Positions 38,000 to 49,522 of a stretch of 64,000 nucleotides of DNA are shown here, piece by piece. The stretch is from Ariolimax columbianus (lineage: Eukaryota; Mollusca; Gastropoda; Stylommatophora; Arionidae), in NCBI GenBank assembly GCA_036924085.1, contig JAVGWX010000005.1:43159664-43223663 (forward strand), in the 5' to 3' direction. The position numbers and the translations under genes were made by a program. Below the pieces are notes generated by a model. That model did not search any database. It was not told the DNA's origin and saw only the letters and a program-made list of their open reading frames with translations. Within the stretch, counting starts at the first letter, position 1. Each line of letters starts with the position of its first letter.

Positions 38000-39690
38000 G
38001 ATATGTTGCCAGACAGATTACAACGGTGATTAAGGTCTGCGCCAGCAAAATACGGAAATATGTTCTAGACCTTGCCATCAGGGAAGAGACCCGTGTAAAC
38101 TTGTTAACAGACGCAAAGGTGGCACATAGTTAACACTCCAGCAAAAAACACTGCTTCAAATCACGATACAGTAAACTATTGGCATATTAAGAAGCTGGGT
38201 GAGGCAGTGACTAGAAATTGTGGGATTTATTTCAATACCTATAAAGAAAAGGCATCAGTGTCTGAAGATTGGCTCCATTGGTAGCTGTACTCCCTCAACC
38301 TGTTATTCTACGATCATTCCGTAAACCTGATAATGATGTCACGCTCATCAGTAGCAATAGAATAATCCTACTTCAGAACATCTACAGCAAGATGTCCGAA
38401 AAGATAGTCACCAGAAAAATAATGCTCCACATAAAATGCGAACATATTTTACCTGATACCCGTGGCAATTATAGACCAACAGAAAAGACATGGGAAAATG
38501 CTGGGATATTTACACATGGTGTATTTTATAGATTTGCAGTCCAGGTAGGAATCGGTCGCTGTTTCTCTAGATCTCGAAGATGTATCTAACCGGGTCGATT
38601 TTGGGACACTGTCGCATTATTTGAACGAACGTGGAATCAGCATGTGACTGCTGAGTTGGCTATCAGCTGGCCTGACGGAGAGAACGTTTGCACTTCGCTT
38701 TGGATCTTGGACATCAGATCCGATGCGAATATGACCAGGACTGTTGCAAGGCTCTTCACTATCACTGGTGCTGTTCATCTACATACTAAAGGTAGTGAAC
38801 ATTTAACTAACAGGGCAGAACGAAAACTAACATCTGCATATAACATACTGATGTTCATTTCTGGCTCAGACAGACATGAGATTGTCAGACACATCCAGGA
38901 AGCCTTGCAGGCAATCTCATAAAGGTGTGATGATTTCAGCACCCTGATCAATCCTAAAAAGGTTTGCATGATGTGATGTTACTTGAACAACTCTATAAAG
39001 AAAACTGACCTCGTGTTTGTTATCTTGATGGATGTGCCACTGACAGGTGTAGCAGGTTCAACTACCTCGGACTAACCCTTCATCGTAGTCTCTAATATAG
39101 GTCGCACATCGAGCAGACCTTCCAGACACGCCTCGGGGCAACCGTTGATCGTCTCTAATATAGGTCGCACATCGTGTAGACCTTCCAGACATGCATAAAA
39201 GGCCTAAAAGCACTCAAGACGGCAAGCTGGGAACAACGGCTGCTTTAATCTTATGTCATCAGTTGATTATTGCGAACTGGGAATTCTCGCACTAGCAAGA
39301 TTACTGTGTGAACGGTAAGAACGTATCCATAATGAAGGTATGCGATTGGAACTCGGATGCACTAGATGCATTAGAGAATTTCGGTCTTGAAGATGCAGAA
39401 TAGCAGCCTCCAGTACAAGACTGGAGACGGAATCAGTGCCTGCAGATCTGATATTTCAAATCTCTTTAACAATGTTAGAAAGACTTTTAGTCCTTACTTT
39501 GGGATGTACATACAGACTTGTTAAAGGCATGAACAGATGGCAGCTGTAGATTCAACACACCTGCAAAGCTGGTGTGGATCGTCTGTCCTGGTCAGTTTGG
39601 GGGTCAGGGCAATGAAAGAGCCCACATCCTGGATTCACAAGCACCAATTATTGGTACATTTTGAATGGATATGAGTGACATTTTGAATTA
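38000..39690 (+). mobile_element. LINE family B, plus-strand decayed RT copy
   Basis: Readable pieces are NIYSKMSEKIVTRKIMLHIK (38,380-38,440; the RT block before the conserved 'gFRpgr..tdq'), ILPDTRGNYRPTEKTWENAG, FNYLGLTLHRSL near 39,060, YRTHIEQTF-like repeats, and LNPKKT-like traces. The order matches family B at 9,380-10,500. Frames change many times. It lies antisense to the TMEM26-like gene, within its intron. Confidence 0.7.
39084..39209. repeat. 63-bp tandem duplication inside the LINE
   Basis: The word GTCTCTAATATAGGTCGCAC starts at 39,088 and again at 39,151. The two copies differ at a few positions, so the duplication is not recent. Confidence 0.85.
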
Positions 39691-40775
39691 TATCAATGAC
39701 CGCATATTAGAAGATGACACAGCAATAGATGAAGCAGCAATTCACAGATAGTAAAGCTTTGAGTTTTGATATCGAACGAGGTTCGAGAGGACTGAGACGA
39801 AAGAGACGACGGAGCAGGAGTGTGTACAACCAAAGAACTGTAGTATCCACACTGTTCGACATTTAGTGAGAGAGAGAGACTTAGCACCTATGGCTATGCC
39901 CGAAGTGCTGTTATTGCGATTCTGATGAACAGAACAAAAACTAACATTAAGAAACAAAAACGTAATTGAGGAAAGGAACATTTATTTTAAAACAAACCCC
40001 AGCAAAGCATGAGAATGCTGAAAAAGAAATACGATTATAAGAAAGTGTTGCTTACCAAACATAAAAACACACCTTGTGTCAGTATTGAAGTAACATAGTA
40101 ACAGAGAATAAAACTATTAACGGGATAAAATTAAAGACGATCATATTATACACAGAATTGTTGCAAAAACGAATGCAAAATAAGCAGTACCAAGAGGGGA
40201 GGGAAAGGAAACGTCTTCATGAAAAAGTATAGGTAAATATTGACATGTTTTATCGACATATTCCACGAAGAAATATATTCTTTATGAAACAAAATGTAGA
40301 AGAGTGGAGAACGATTGAGGTCGGAATCCGTGGCAGAAAAAGAGATCTGCATCTTAATATATGGAGATGGGATGTCATAACAATCCAATCAGTTTACTGT
40401 GATCACATTCAATGATTAGCAAATAGAGCATTTTTGTTAGAACCGGAAAGTAGGCATGAATTGCAAATTTTGTTGAAACCAAGACAGGGAACTGTTTACT
40501 AACCCAACAACCAAAGGAGAGTTGTAGAACGTGGGTGCACTTCTCGCAGTCCTCAGTTACAAACCGGCATGAATAGCTATCAAGGTCGCAATGACATAGG
40601 TGGGTGATAGCTATTGTGTTTCTTTCCGTCTTTCAGCAATAAAATTACAAGGTCATGCTCAATGTCGCCTGTCTGTCGGGCCTTGCTGTGAAACAAAAAC
40701 TGCTAGGGTAAAGTACAAAAACATTACTGTGGAGGTGAAGTGTTGGAAACCTAATTGATCGAAGTCTTCGCGTTG
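39691..40775. other. Intronic, no gene seen
   Basis: No supported gene. AT-rich. Confidence 0.4.
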
Positions 40776-40791
40776 TGTGTGTGTGTGTGTG
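40776..40791. repeat. (GT)n microsatellite
   Basis: Eight GT units, about 35 bp downstream (on the minus strand) of the exon donor site at 40,826. Confidence 0.9.
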
Positions 40792-40826
40792 GTAGGGTTC
40801 TCTATTTGTAAACGTGACTCTCTAAC

Positions 40827-41036
40827 CTTCTCTTCCTTGAAAGCCTCGAAGAACTCGACGATATCTGCGGCTGTACCAATGTAAACCAGCAACAGCTGAG
40901 AGAGCTGGTCGTGGGTCAGCTTTCCCTTGGGCAAGAACCAGCGACCCAAGATGAGAATTAGCAGCAGCAGTTGCTCCAGTAATCGTATCCATTCATCTGA
41001 GTTGAGGTTTATTGGGATTTTGATGTTAATACTAGC
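40827..41036 (-). CDS. TMEM26-like gene, middle exon
   Basis: A 210-bp, 70-codon exon in phase 0 at both ends. The acceptor CTGTTCCAG lies just before 41,036 and the donor AAG|GTTAGAG lies at 40,827/40,826. It begins ASINIKIPINLNSDEWIRLL and carries the strongest TMEM26 signature: LLLLILILGRWFLPKG, LTHDQLSQLLLVYIG, then TAADIVEFFEAFKEEK. The GRW.LP, DQLSQLLL and GTAADI blocks are hallmarks of the family. Joined to the exon at 32,778, the protein continues EEK-VIHNRLL without a break. It probably spans one to two membrane segments. Confidence 0.9.
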
Positions 41037-43500
41037 CTGGAACAGACATACAGTTTTCATAATGTAAAGTGTTCTGTTAGAAAGATAAGGTTCAGGTATG
41101 TCACACATTATTTGCATTCAACCTACGCTAATTCAAACATGCACGCTCACAAAAAACTAAAAACTAAAAAGAGAACAATATTTTATCTGTTATTAAATTA
41201 TATTGACTATATTTTGTTTATCAAAATCAGCGATTTGATACTATAAATGATTTTGTACTTACATAAATACACTTTGATATAATCACTACACATCATGCCA
41301 ACATGTATGGCTATGTTGTACCTTATGGATAATATCACAGTTTTGTTGTTAAAAGTAATTCTGACTACATGCAATATATTCTTCGCTGGTTCTTATCTAT
41401 GTATCCACTGGTAGTCGGATTTGATTCCTGAACAGGTAAGTGTAAGGACAAAAAAAAAAAAAAAAAGGATTGACTATACGTAACTGTCATCCTGGTTTAA
41501 TGACAAGATAGAGTACATTACCTATATGTAACTGTTATCTTGGTTAAATGACAACAACGAAAGGATTGACTATACCTAATTGTCATCCTGGTTTCACTGG
41601 CGAACGTGAAACATTTATTCGAGAAAAAGCAACTATTGTAAACTGACTTGGACACGCTGATTACGAATATTGTCACGAATAAGCTGTAACTTTCACGATA
41701 CACATGTGTGTGTGTGTGTGTATGTGTGTGTGGTTCTTTTTGGGGGAGGGGGCTTCACCAGGACTTCACACTACATACACAAAAAGGATTAGCCCCAACG
41801 ACAATCACTTGTCCCGTGAAAAAAAATGTATTTAAGGAACCACTTGTATAATCCCACAAAATAGTGTTTCCTCCATTCCCCATCAAACTTATACTATTGA
41901 CGGATTTTCTAAAGGTCAAGGACTGAAATGGGATGGGATTTTCATACCGTCGTGAAACATTTCCAAGACCTATTGATGCCAAAATCAAGGTAGGTGTCAG
42001 TACACGGATACACTAGATCTTCCAAGATTAGCGATTTGATTATATCCTCGTAGGGGATGAAAAGTTAGCTAGGAATGCGTTCCAGCAAAGTGGCCACAAA
42101 CTTTCTAGGAAACAATAAGGCTGACAATGACCAATGGCTTATAGAAACCCTGTTGCAGCGGCACGAAAGACCAGGATGCAACATGTCCTTGAAATTACAC
42201 TTTTTACACTCGCGTGTGAATTTCTTTCATGTTAACTCTGCGTCAGTGACGAGCATTTGGGAACGATTTCAATAGGGCATTTCTCCTTTCGAGAAAAGAT
42301 AGCACGGTAAATGCAATGCAATACTTTTAATCGACAACTGTTGGACCCATGGGAGAGATGCTCGAGACAGGCAAAAATGCGTCGTTCTGAATCATTTCAG
42401 CAATGAGCATAATTATCATATACATTTATGTAAAATGTGTTTAAAAAAAAAATATTTAAGACACTAGAGTTAATCTGATCTACGTCGTCATTATTAGCAA
42501 AACCAAGCAACATAAGGGAAACTTGATTTAATCTCAGATACACACGAAATGTTAAAATCTGTTGTCTAGTGTATTCAATCAGGCTGCCTTCTAGCCAAAT
42601 ATTGTTTAAACTTCTTTCAGTCTTTTGTTTTGGACCATGGGTCTTACACAGGCCATTTCATCAGCTCGTAGGTGAACGTCTGAGTGCGCGGTTAAAATTG
42701 TAGGGCAACCAGGATATTCAGCGTGTTCTTCTGTTGTCAGCCACATGCCAGACCGGGACACCCATCTGTATTTTTTTAATAACGCAAGATCTGCAATGCC
42801 TTTGAAAGAGAATTAGCGCTTCATTTATCTGTTGTGAATTCATTCCAGTAAAAAGACTTCTAATGATCTTAGCTCTTTCAACCTTTTAATAACTGGGCGC
42901 TTCTCTGCATCTGTAGATCTATCACAGTCATATACCATTATTTGAATAACCATGCCACTGCCTGCTCGTGTCTCATCTACTGAAGCAGGGATTTGATAGC
43001 ATCGAAGTTGAGACATTCTGCTGCCATCCTATTTTTGTTGACGTTAATCCATTCTCTGGTTAGTTAGGGCCAATTCTTATCACCATGGCAACGCTAGCTA
43101 GCAAAACAAACAAGGTCGAACAATCTCTTGATTCGTTTCCCGAGAAAAAGAACGCGAAATTAGGTATTTTTTGTGAAGAACGAACGGAGACGATAAACGG
43201 TCAAGAATACTGCCTGATGTTGACTGGAACTAAGAAGGCTCAGATGTGTTCTATGGTTGTTGCGATGAAGGAAACTATGATATCAACTCATAGAGGAAAT
43301 AACACAATATAGATGTTAATAAACATGAACTTGCGAATAAGTCAGACATTATATGTAAAGTCTAGCAATGCAAGATTCATCCTTTGCTGTTAGTGGATTT
43401 TTCTCTTCGTGTGATTTTTTCTTGGCCATACACAGTCCCAACTATGTCTTTAAAAACACATCTCAACACACGGCTATCTGCAGATGCAGTCACAGAACAC
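41037..43500. other. Intronic, no gene seen
   Basis: It contains a poly(A) run (41,449-41,466). At 43,085-43,312 a 75-codon frame begins in a good Kozak context (CACCATGG) but is unlike anything I recognise. Confidence 0.4.
41704..41733. repeat. (TG)n microsatellite
   Basis: TG repeat with one TATG interruption. Confidence 0.9.
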
Positions 43501-43509
43501 GTGTCTCTC

Positions 43510-43597
43510 CCACCCCCCACCCAACCCCCCAACCACTCACCCACACAAACAAACAAACAAACAAAACAAACACAAACAAACACACACACGCACGCAC

Positions 43598-43639
<42 letters not shown>

Positions 43640-43920
43640 ATAGAATACGTGTCCTCACACACACATACGGATATCTACAGATACAGTCACAGAACACGTG
43701 TCCATACACACGCACACAGATACACACACAGATACACAAACACACACACACACAAATACAGATACACACACATGTACACACAGACAAACACACATACACA
43801 CAAATACAGATACACACACATGTACACACAGACAAACACACACACACACAAATACAGATACACACACATGTACACACAGACAAACACACACACACACAAA
43901 CACAGATACGCACATACACA
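43510..43920. repeat. CA/GA-rich compound repeat with a 48-bp higher-order unit
   Basis: A CAAACA-rich tract and a (GA)n run (43,601-43,636) are followed, at 43,753-43,910, by units of 48 bp starting CAAATACAGATACACACAC (starts 43,753; 43,801; 43,849; variant at 43,897). Frames open on both strands here (Thr/His or Cys/Val peptides) are repeat artefacts. Confidence 0.95.
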
Positions 43921-44041
43921 GTCGTTAATAGAACAATGAATTACCTTGTCATAAATATATATATATAGTTGTATATAAATGAACAACATTCTGTCATAGC
44001 GACAAAATTGTACATAAAATAAGAAAACATATTTAGTTAGT

Positions 44042-44887
44042 TTGTTAGTTTGTTTGTCAGTTAGTCGTCGGATCATCTTCATCGCACTCAAGACAAGTCC
44101 ACACGCGCTCAGATCTCATCCCCAGTATGTATGCCAGCACGTGATGACTGGCCGTTTTGGTCCTGTGCTGGTTAACCGGACGTCTTTGGATGTTCCTAGT
44201 GTGGTTAATTCCTCCCCCCCTCCCCCCCCCCCCCCCCCGTTTCACACTAAATTCAACCAGTCTCTCCAAGGACATAGATTCTGGATCAACTTCCGAATCT
44301 TCCTTCCAGCCAATTTTCCTAACGGCGTTTAGGCTTTCGTCCCTGTCCATTGATTTCCGGCACTCCACTATAGCTGTATTCGTAACTTATCTGCTCCCTT
44401 ATTCCCTTTGACACATGTATGTCCTGGATGAAGGAGACTCTCTGCAACCTTGACCGCCCTACCGCCTCCAACCACTGGCGGCGAGCAACCTGATTCCACC
44501 TTCCTGATGATCCTCATTGAATCACTGAGAATGCACGCATGTGTACCACTCATTGTTTCAAGCCAGACCATCGCCTTTGTAACAGCCATGATCTCCATGG
44601 TCAGACTGCTTGTGGTCACCGCAAAAGCCCCAGGTTCCTCCTTGATTGTTTTCCAATCCCCCTGAGCCGTAAGGCTCATGCGCTTCTCAACCCACGACTG
44701 ACGGATCCATCTGTGTAGATAATGACATCATCATCCGTTGAATTGTCACTGATGAACATGTTAACCTCCGACACCATCATCCGTTGAATTGTCACTGATG
44801 AGCATGTTAACCTCCGACACCATCATCCGTTGAATTGTCACTGATGAGCATGTTAACCTCCGACACCATCATCCGTTGAATTGTCAC
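44042..44887 (-). mobile_element. LINE family E, RNase H and C-terminal part
   Basis: On the minus strand, VIIYTDGSVSRG near 44,725-44,690 is the first RNase H catalytic block. After a frameshift, GAFAVTTSSLTMEIMAVTKA (catalytic E), HACILSDSMRIIRKVESG (catalytic D) and HPGHTCVKGNKGADKL (normally GNE.AD) follow. The C-terminal region (44,368-44,057) includes MSLERLVEFSVKRG, VNQHRTKTASHHVLAYILGM and WTCLECDEDDP. A poly-C run at 44,213-44,238 interrupts it. The upstream part of the same element is at 47,450-47,705 on the far side of a LINE insertion. Confidence 0.85.
44727..44887. repeat. 46-bp tandem repeat (left part, 3.5 copies)
   Basis: The unit is CATCATCCGTTGAATTGTC followed by ACTGATGAGCATGTTAACC and TCCGACAC, 46 bp in all. 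Three full copies and one partial copy lie here; about two more lie at 47,450-47,535. The unit is derived from the family E coding sequence just before its YTDGS block. As 46 is not a multiple of three, each copy shifts the frame. Confidence 0.95.
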
Positions 44888-47449
44888 AGGTAAGAAAGCC
44901 GCAAACGCCTTTGTCGATCACTATGCCAGAGCAAACCACATCGAGGTCCCTGCAGATAAGCATACAGACATTAGCGAAGAGCTAAAGGGGCACGAAAACA
45001 TAAATACGGCTCCTGAAGAGCACATGATGGCCAAACTAACAATGCGCGAAATGGAAGAGGCTATGAGAACACTAAAGAGAAGGAAATCTCCCGGAAAAGA
45101 CGGGATAACAAACGAAATGCTGATGGGGCTGGGCCAAACAGCGAAGGAAAAACTACTATCAGTCCTGAACCAAAGCTGGAAAAGGGGTATTGTACCCCAG
45201 GCATGGAAAGATGCAATACTGGTACCAGTACCAAAAACAGGAAAGGACAAAACAGATCCGAATGGATACAGGCCCATAAGCCTACTGAGCTGTGTCGGCA
45301 AGCTGATGGAACGGATGATAAACACCAGACTGATGTGGCATCTGGAAGAAAAACGAATACTAATTCCACAGCAAGCCGGCTTTAGACAGCACAGATCCAC
45401 TGAGGACCAGGTCATCCTCATAGCCCAGGAGATAGAAGATGCCTACCAGGCACAGAAACACACAGTAGCTGTTTGGGTGGATCTGGAAAAGGCATTTGAC
45501 AAAGTCTGGAAGGATGGACTTAGAGTCAAGCTAAGAAGAAGTGATGTTTGTGGGAAGATGTACAAGTGGATCAACCACTACCTCAAACAAAGAACGGCCA
45601 GAGTCCAAGTACAAGGGCAGATGAGCAAAAAGGTGACACTCGAGCAGGGAGTACCCCAAGGGGGAGTACTGTCACCCACACTCTTCCTGGTATATATAAA
45701 CGATATTACAGAGAATATACCAAGAAGAGTCCATAGCTCAATGTTTGCAGACGATCTGGCTATGTGGACCTCTGAAAAGAATCTCACCATAGCAAGAAAT
45801 CGGATGCAAACGGCCCTAACATCGCTGGAAGAGTAGGCGAACTCATGGCTGGTCAAAATAAACGAGGAGAAAACCACGTGCACAATATTCTCGCTCTCAT
45901 TAAAACCCCAAAGTACCAAATTAAGCCTAAATGGCAAAATCCTGCAGCCAAACGACAACCCAACCTATCTGGGAGTCACATTTGATCGGCGCATGACATG
46001 GAAAAGTCAGATTGAGAGAAACCGAATGAAAGCCAGAGAAAGAATGGCGATCATGAGGAAACTTGCTGGCACAAGCTGGGGAGCAGACGAAGGCATACTA
46101 AAGAAACTGTACACTGGAAGAGTGAGACCAGTTCTCGAGTATGGCATCGCGGCATGGACAACAGCAGCGAAGGCGAACTTCGATAAAGTTAACAAACTTC
46201 AAAACCAAGCTATGAGAATCATAACTGGTGGAATGAAGTCAACGCCAATTGTAGAACTTGAAAAGATTACAAAACTGCAATCCATGACCGACAGAAGAGA
46301 CTGCAGAGCCCAGCTGCAGTCAGAGAAACTCCGAAGACTGACGGACCATCCAATGTACCAGAGGCTAAACAATTTGGGAACTTGAAAACTAAAGCGGAGA
46401 AACTTTGCAGAAATAGCCAAAGCAAAGATGCACGAAGATCCCATAAACGCACTAACAACACCAAAACCCATCACTACTGTACGAAAACCTACTTGGAGGC
46501 AGGATATATTTCCAGAGGTGGTAGAAAATATACCAGGTATTGCAAACAAAAACTGCCAGACCGAAAAAGAAAGGAGAGATACTACCCTAAGCTTCATAAC
46601 GAAAAGCTACCCAAGCATGGACTGGACCCATGCATACACCGACGGCTCTGTAACAAACACTACACAGAACGGAGGGGCAGGAGCATTCCTGAACCTACCA
46701 AATGGCAGAAAAATAACACTGTCATTCGCTACTGGTAAGTACACGAGCAATTTCAGAGCAGAGGCAGAGGCACTGAGGGCGGCAGTGGAAGAAATGGTAA
46801 CACACAGTGAAAATGAGAGCCATATAGTCCTGCTGACAGATGCTCTCGAAGTAGTCACAGCGCTAAAAAGCCAGAAAAACACTGAGCTTAATGACTTAAG
46901 AGCAGCACTCTGCAAACTGTGCCAACAGTCCGCACCAAAAAGGGTAGTGGTACAGTGGGTTCCGTCACACTGCAACATCCAAGGCAACGAGGAGGCAGAC
47001 AGACTGGCAAAAGAAGGTGCAAGGCTACCACAAATAGATACCAGTATGACGTACGAAGAGTCAAAACGGCTTATCAAAGCCAGGTACATGTCCAAATGGG
47101 AAACCGAACATACTGGTTACACCAAAAACGATGCCTATTACCAGTTGAACCGAAGAGAGCAGGTCGTTGTCTTCAGACTTCGCACTGGCCACAACAGACT
47201 GAGGTACCACCTCGTCAACAAATTGAAGATAGGGTGTACCGACGAATGCCCGTGCGGTACTGGTAAAATGACCACTGAACATCTGCTGCAGAACTGCCCG
47301 ACATACGAGGATCAGAGAGAGCAGATGTGGCCATTGCCAGTGGAACTGCAAGACAAGCTCTATGGTAGTGGCGAGAATCTCAGGATGACCGCCGCTTTTT
47401 TCGAGAAAATAATGGTTACTGTCTGACTGTGTACGCAGAAGAAGAAGAA
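44888..47449 (+). mobile_element. LINE family F (I/Nimb-like, RT + RNase H), 5'-truncated and nearly intact
   Basis: The insert is flanked by the target-site duplication GAATTGTCAC (44,878-44,887 and 47,450-47,459) and ends in a (GAA)n tail. The RT frame (45,024-45,836) has LKRRKSPGKDGITNEMLMGL, KDKTDPNGYRPISLLSCVGK, QQAGFRQHRSTEDQVI, AVWVDLEKAFDKVWK, EQGVPQGGVLSPTLFLVYIN and the active site MFADDLAMW. A TGG-to-TAG change at about 45,834 stops it; the next frame runs YLGVTFDRRMTWKSQ to 46,385. After one more frameshift the RNase H domain (46,428-47,426) has HAYTDGSVTN, FRAEAEALRAAVEEM, VLLTDALEVVTAL and VVQWVPSHCNIQGNEEADRL, followed by the Cys motif CTDECPCGTG. It lacks the endonuclease. It is the youngest-looking element in the window apart from its few lesions. 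Confidence 0.95.
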
Positions 47450-47705
47450 GAATTGTCACTGATGAGCATGTTAACCTCCGACACCATCATCCGTTGAATT
47501 GTCACTGATGAGAATGTTAACCTCCGACACCATATCAACCGGATTCAACTGAACATACGCCCTGTCAAGCGGGACAATTCCACGAAAAGACTGTAAGAAA
47601 TTCTCAGATAATTCCAACCATTCTTCGTCATGAGTTGTCTCCCAACGCACACTCCATTTGCACAACAGCCTCAGCCTCAACCTGACCCATGCATAACACA
47701 TTCAA
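47450..47705 (-). mobile_element. LINE family E, part upstream of the insertion
   Basis: The minus strand reads WVRLRLRLLCKWSVRWETTH, DEEWLELSENFLQSFRG and LNPVDMVSEVNILISDNSTD (47,701-47,480), which runs into the 46-bp repeat. Together with 44,042-44,887 it makes one element split by family F. Confidence 0.75.
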
Positions 47706-48437
47706 CTATTGTAGTTTATCACACAGACACAGCTGTTACTAAAATAATATAACACATGGTCACATATATTTGTTGTACATATTCAAATACTTTTTATCAC
47801 ATATATATAATTCTACATAAAACATAATATACCTTGTCACAGAGAAAAACTTGTGCATACAACAAATACTTCACCTCAGAAACAGAAACATATTTATGAC
47901 TTCGAGATATTTGCAAATATCAAAAGCGAATGTCTACTCCCATGCCCCCCCCCCCCCCCCGTCCCCACATTAGTAAATTCATTTGTGTATAGCCCTATAT
48001 TTTATGTTCACCTCTTTGAATCTATCTCGTTAAATTATTTATCATTTTTGTATAATTAAATTAAACTTACCTTATGTATATAAGTAACATGTCTATATTG
48101 TTTTCTTCATTCCCTCCGTGTCAACAGGAATATACATTTTACAATTTGTGATGAAAATATTCTTTTAGGCAAACATTAAAACAACACAACATTGTTCAAC
48201 TTCGTTCAAGTGACCTAGAACTATTTATGAAGGACTCTTAGAACTACCAAATGTAATTCACTTGAAATAATATTTTCAGATTCCAGCTTATGTTGGATTG
48301 TACGCTCACCAATTGAGCACAATAATCACTTGAAGAGAGAAGCGACACTTCATCGCTAGATTAACGTTTGGAGAGGTACGAAATTATATCTGAGACATTT
48401 TGTAATCACATATCGCATATTATTTACCTTAGTTTCA
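47706..48437. other. Intronic, no gene seen
   Basis: AT-rich, with a poly-C run at about 47,944-47,960. Confidence 0.4.
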
Positions 48438-48775
48438 GTCTTATACACCCAGGTCTTCTACCCTGGGGGCAACTCTTCTCTCCCCTCTTACCTCACTCTG
48501 TTTCATTTGACTCTGTCCTACAGCCACACTCTTGCACAACTTTCACACGCGCCCTCGTGGTAAAGCCCTTCCATTGCACTTTGGTTGGGCTAGCTTCTGA
48601 GGGCGCACAAACCTAGCATAGGTACATACAGATGCACACATGCATCCAAGCACTGGTTTATGCGTCCTGATATCGCCCAATGGACTACGGTCTGGGGTGG
48701 AAAATGGCGCGCCTCCGCCAGTAGAAACTAGTGAGGCAAACATCTAAGCAAAAAAAAAAAAAAGTCTTATACACC
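48438..48775 (+). mobile_element. Poly(A)-tailed retroinsert with 12-bp target-site duplication (SINE or retrocopy)
   Basis: The direct repeat GTCTTATACACC at 48,438-48,449 and 48,764-48,775 brackets about 300 bp ending in a 15-A tail (48,749-48,763). This is the footprint of LINE-type retrotransposition of a short RNA. The body has no tRNA-like box A/B pair that I can defend. It contains a hairpin at 48,549-48,606 whose outer arms GCGCCCTC/GAGGGCGC and inner arms AGCCC/GGGCT enclose a symmetric 7+7 nt internal loop. The source RNA is unknown; it could be a novel SINE or the retrocopy of a noncoding RNA. Confidence 0.75.
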
Positions 48776-49359
48776 AGGTGACATGCAAGAGTTTTACATA
48801 TTTATAAGGCTGTGAACGTTACATATAATTTGTAAATATGAGAGATAACATTAGTTGAACAAAACTTCGCAAGACAGACATTTATAAAGAAAGATTTACT
48901 ATGAAAGATTTAAATTGTAAGCATGTCCGTTGTAGAGCTGTCTTTGTGTAAGGTCATGCACCTTACACCACAAACATTTATGATGGGGCACATGTACTGC
49001 AAATTTTTAATGCCCGAGAATATGCAACGAACAAGTCATCAGTATTCTAATGCTATCGTTTACATTTTGGCTCTCTCAATTTGAAGTGTATGTCTATTAG
49101 TACGACATGTCATGCATCAAATTCCTCCAATAAGTATTTAGCCGTTCATTACAGCAATAGGCATAACAATCTATTCAGTGCAATTGACATGCCCCATAAA
49201 AAAAACACACACATGCAAATTAAAAACAGGAACAACAAAATTTAACCACAGAACAGCTTAAAGCACAAAAACGATTTATTTTATCACATTACACAAAACA
49301 ACCATTACATTGACCGTCTTGCAAGGCCGACAAGTAGAAATAAATAAATATAGCATTAC
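48776..49359. other. Intronic, no gene seen
   Basis: AT-rich spacer downstream of the proposed donor site of the 49,360-49,522 exon. Confidence 0.4.
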
Positions 49360-49522
49360 TCCAAGAATGGTTCCAAATGAAGCACGGAGACCTTCCGTTT
49401 CGTTTTTCCAATCATTTGATGTGCTGTTACTTGACCCTAGCTTCCTGTCTAGCTCGTGGAGTTTCAGAAACCAAATTGTTGGCACGATACACATCAGATA
49501 GATGAACACGCTTGGACAGAAC
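49360..49522 (-). CDS. TMEM26-like gene, upstream exon (donor uncertain)
   Basis: After an acceptor TTTCCCTAG the minus strand reads FCPSVFIYLMCIVPTIWFLK and LHELDRKLG from 49,521. This corresponds to the TMEM26 N-terminal segment that in vertebrates reads roughly KWFSPAIFLYL...VP..WLLEL. The first base (G) completes a split codon, compatible with a Trp at the end of the preceding exon. The region after it contains two N-glycosylation sequons, NST and NET. I propose the donor GGA|GTAATG at 49,360/49,359 because it gives the phase 0 needed by the exon at 41,036; other GT sites are possible. The N-terminal exon was not found in the rest of the window. Confidence 0.6.

Noticed and set aside
43085..43312. 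75-codon frame with a good Kozak context
   Set aside because: No recognisable domain, no splice partners seen, and it lies antisense in an intron; such frames are expected by chance.
43484..43939. Long Thr/His- or Cys/Val-rich frames
   Set aside because: Products of CA/GA repeats, open in several frames and on both strands.
48569..48590. CATTGCACTT resembles the 5' end of miR-25/92 family microRNAs
   Set aside because: The match is only 10 nt, the following bases differ, and a match this short is likely by chance in 64 kb on two strands.
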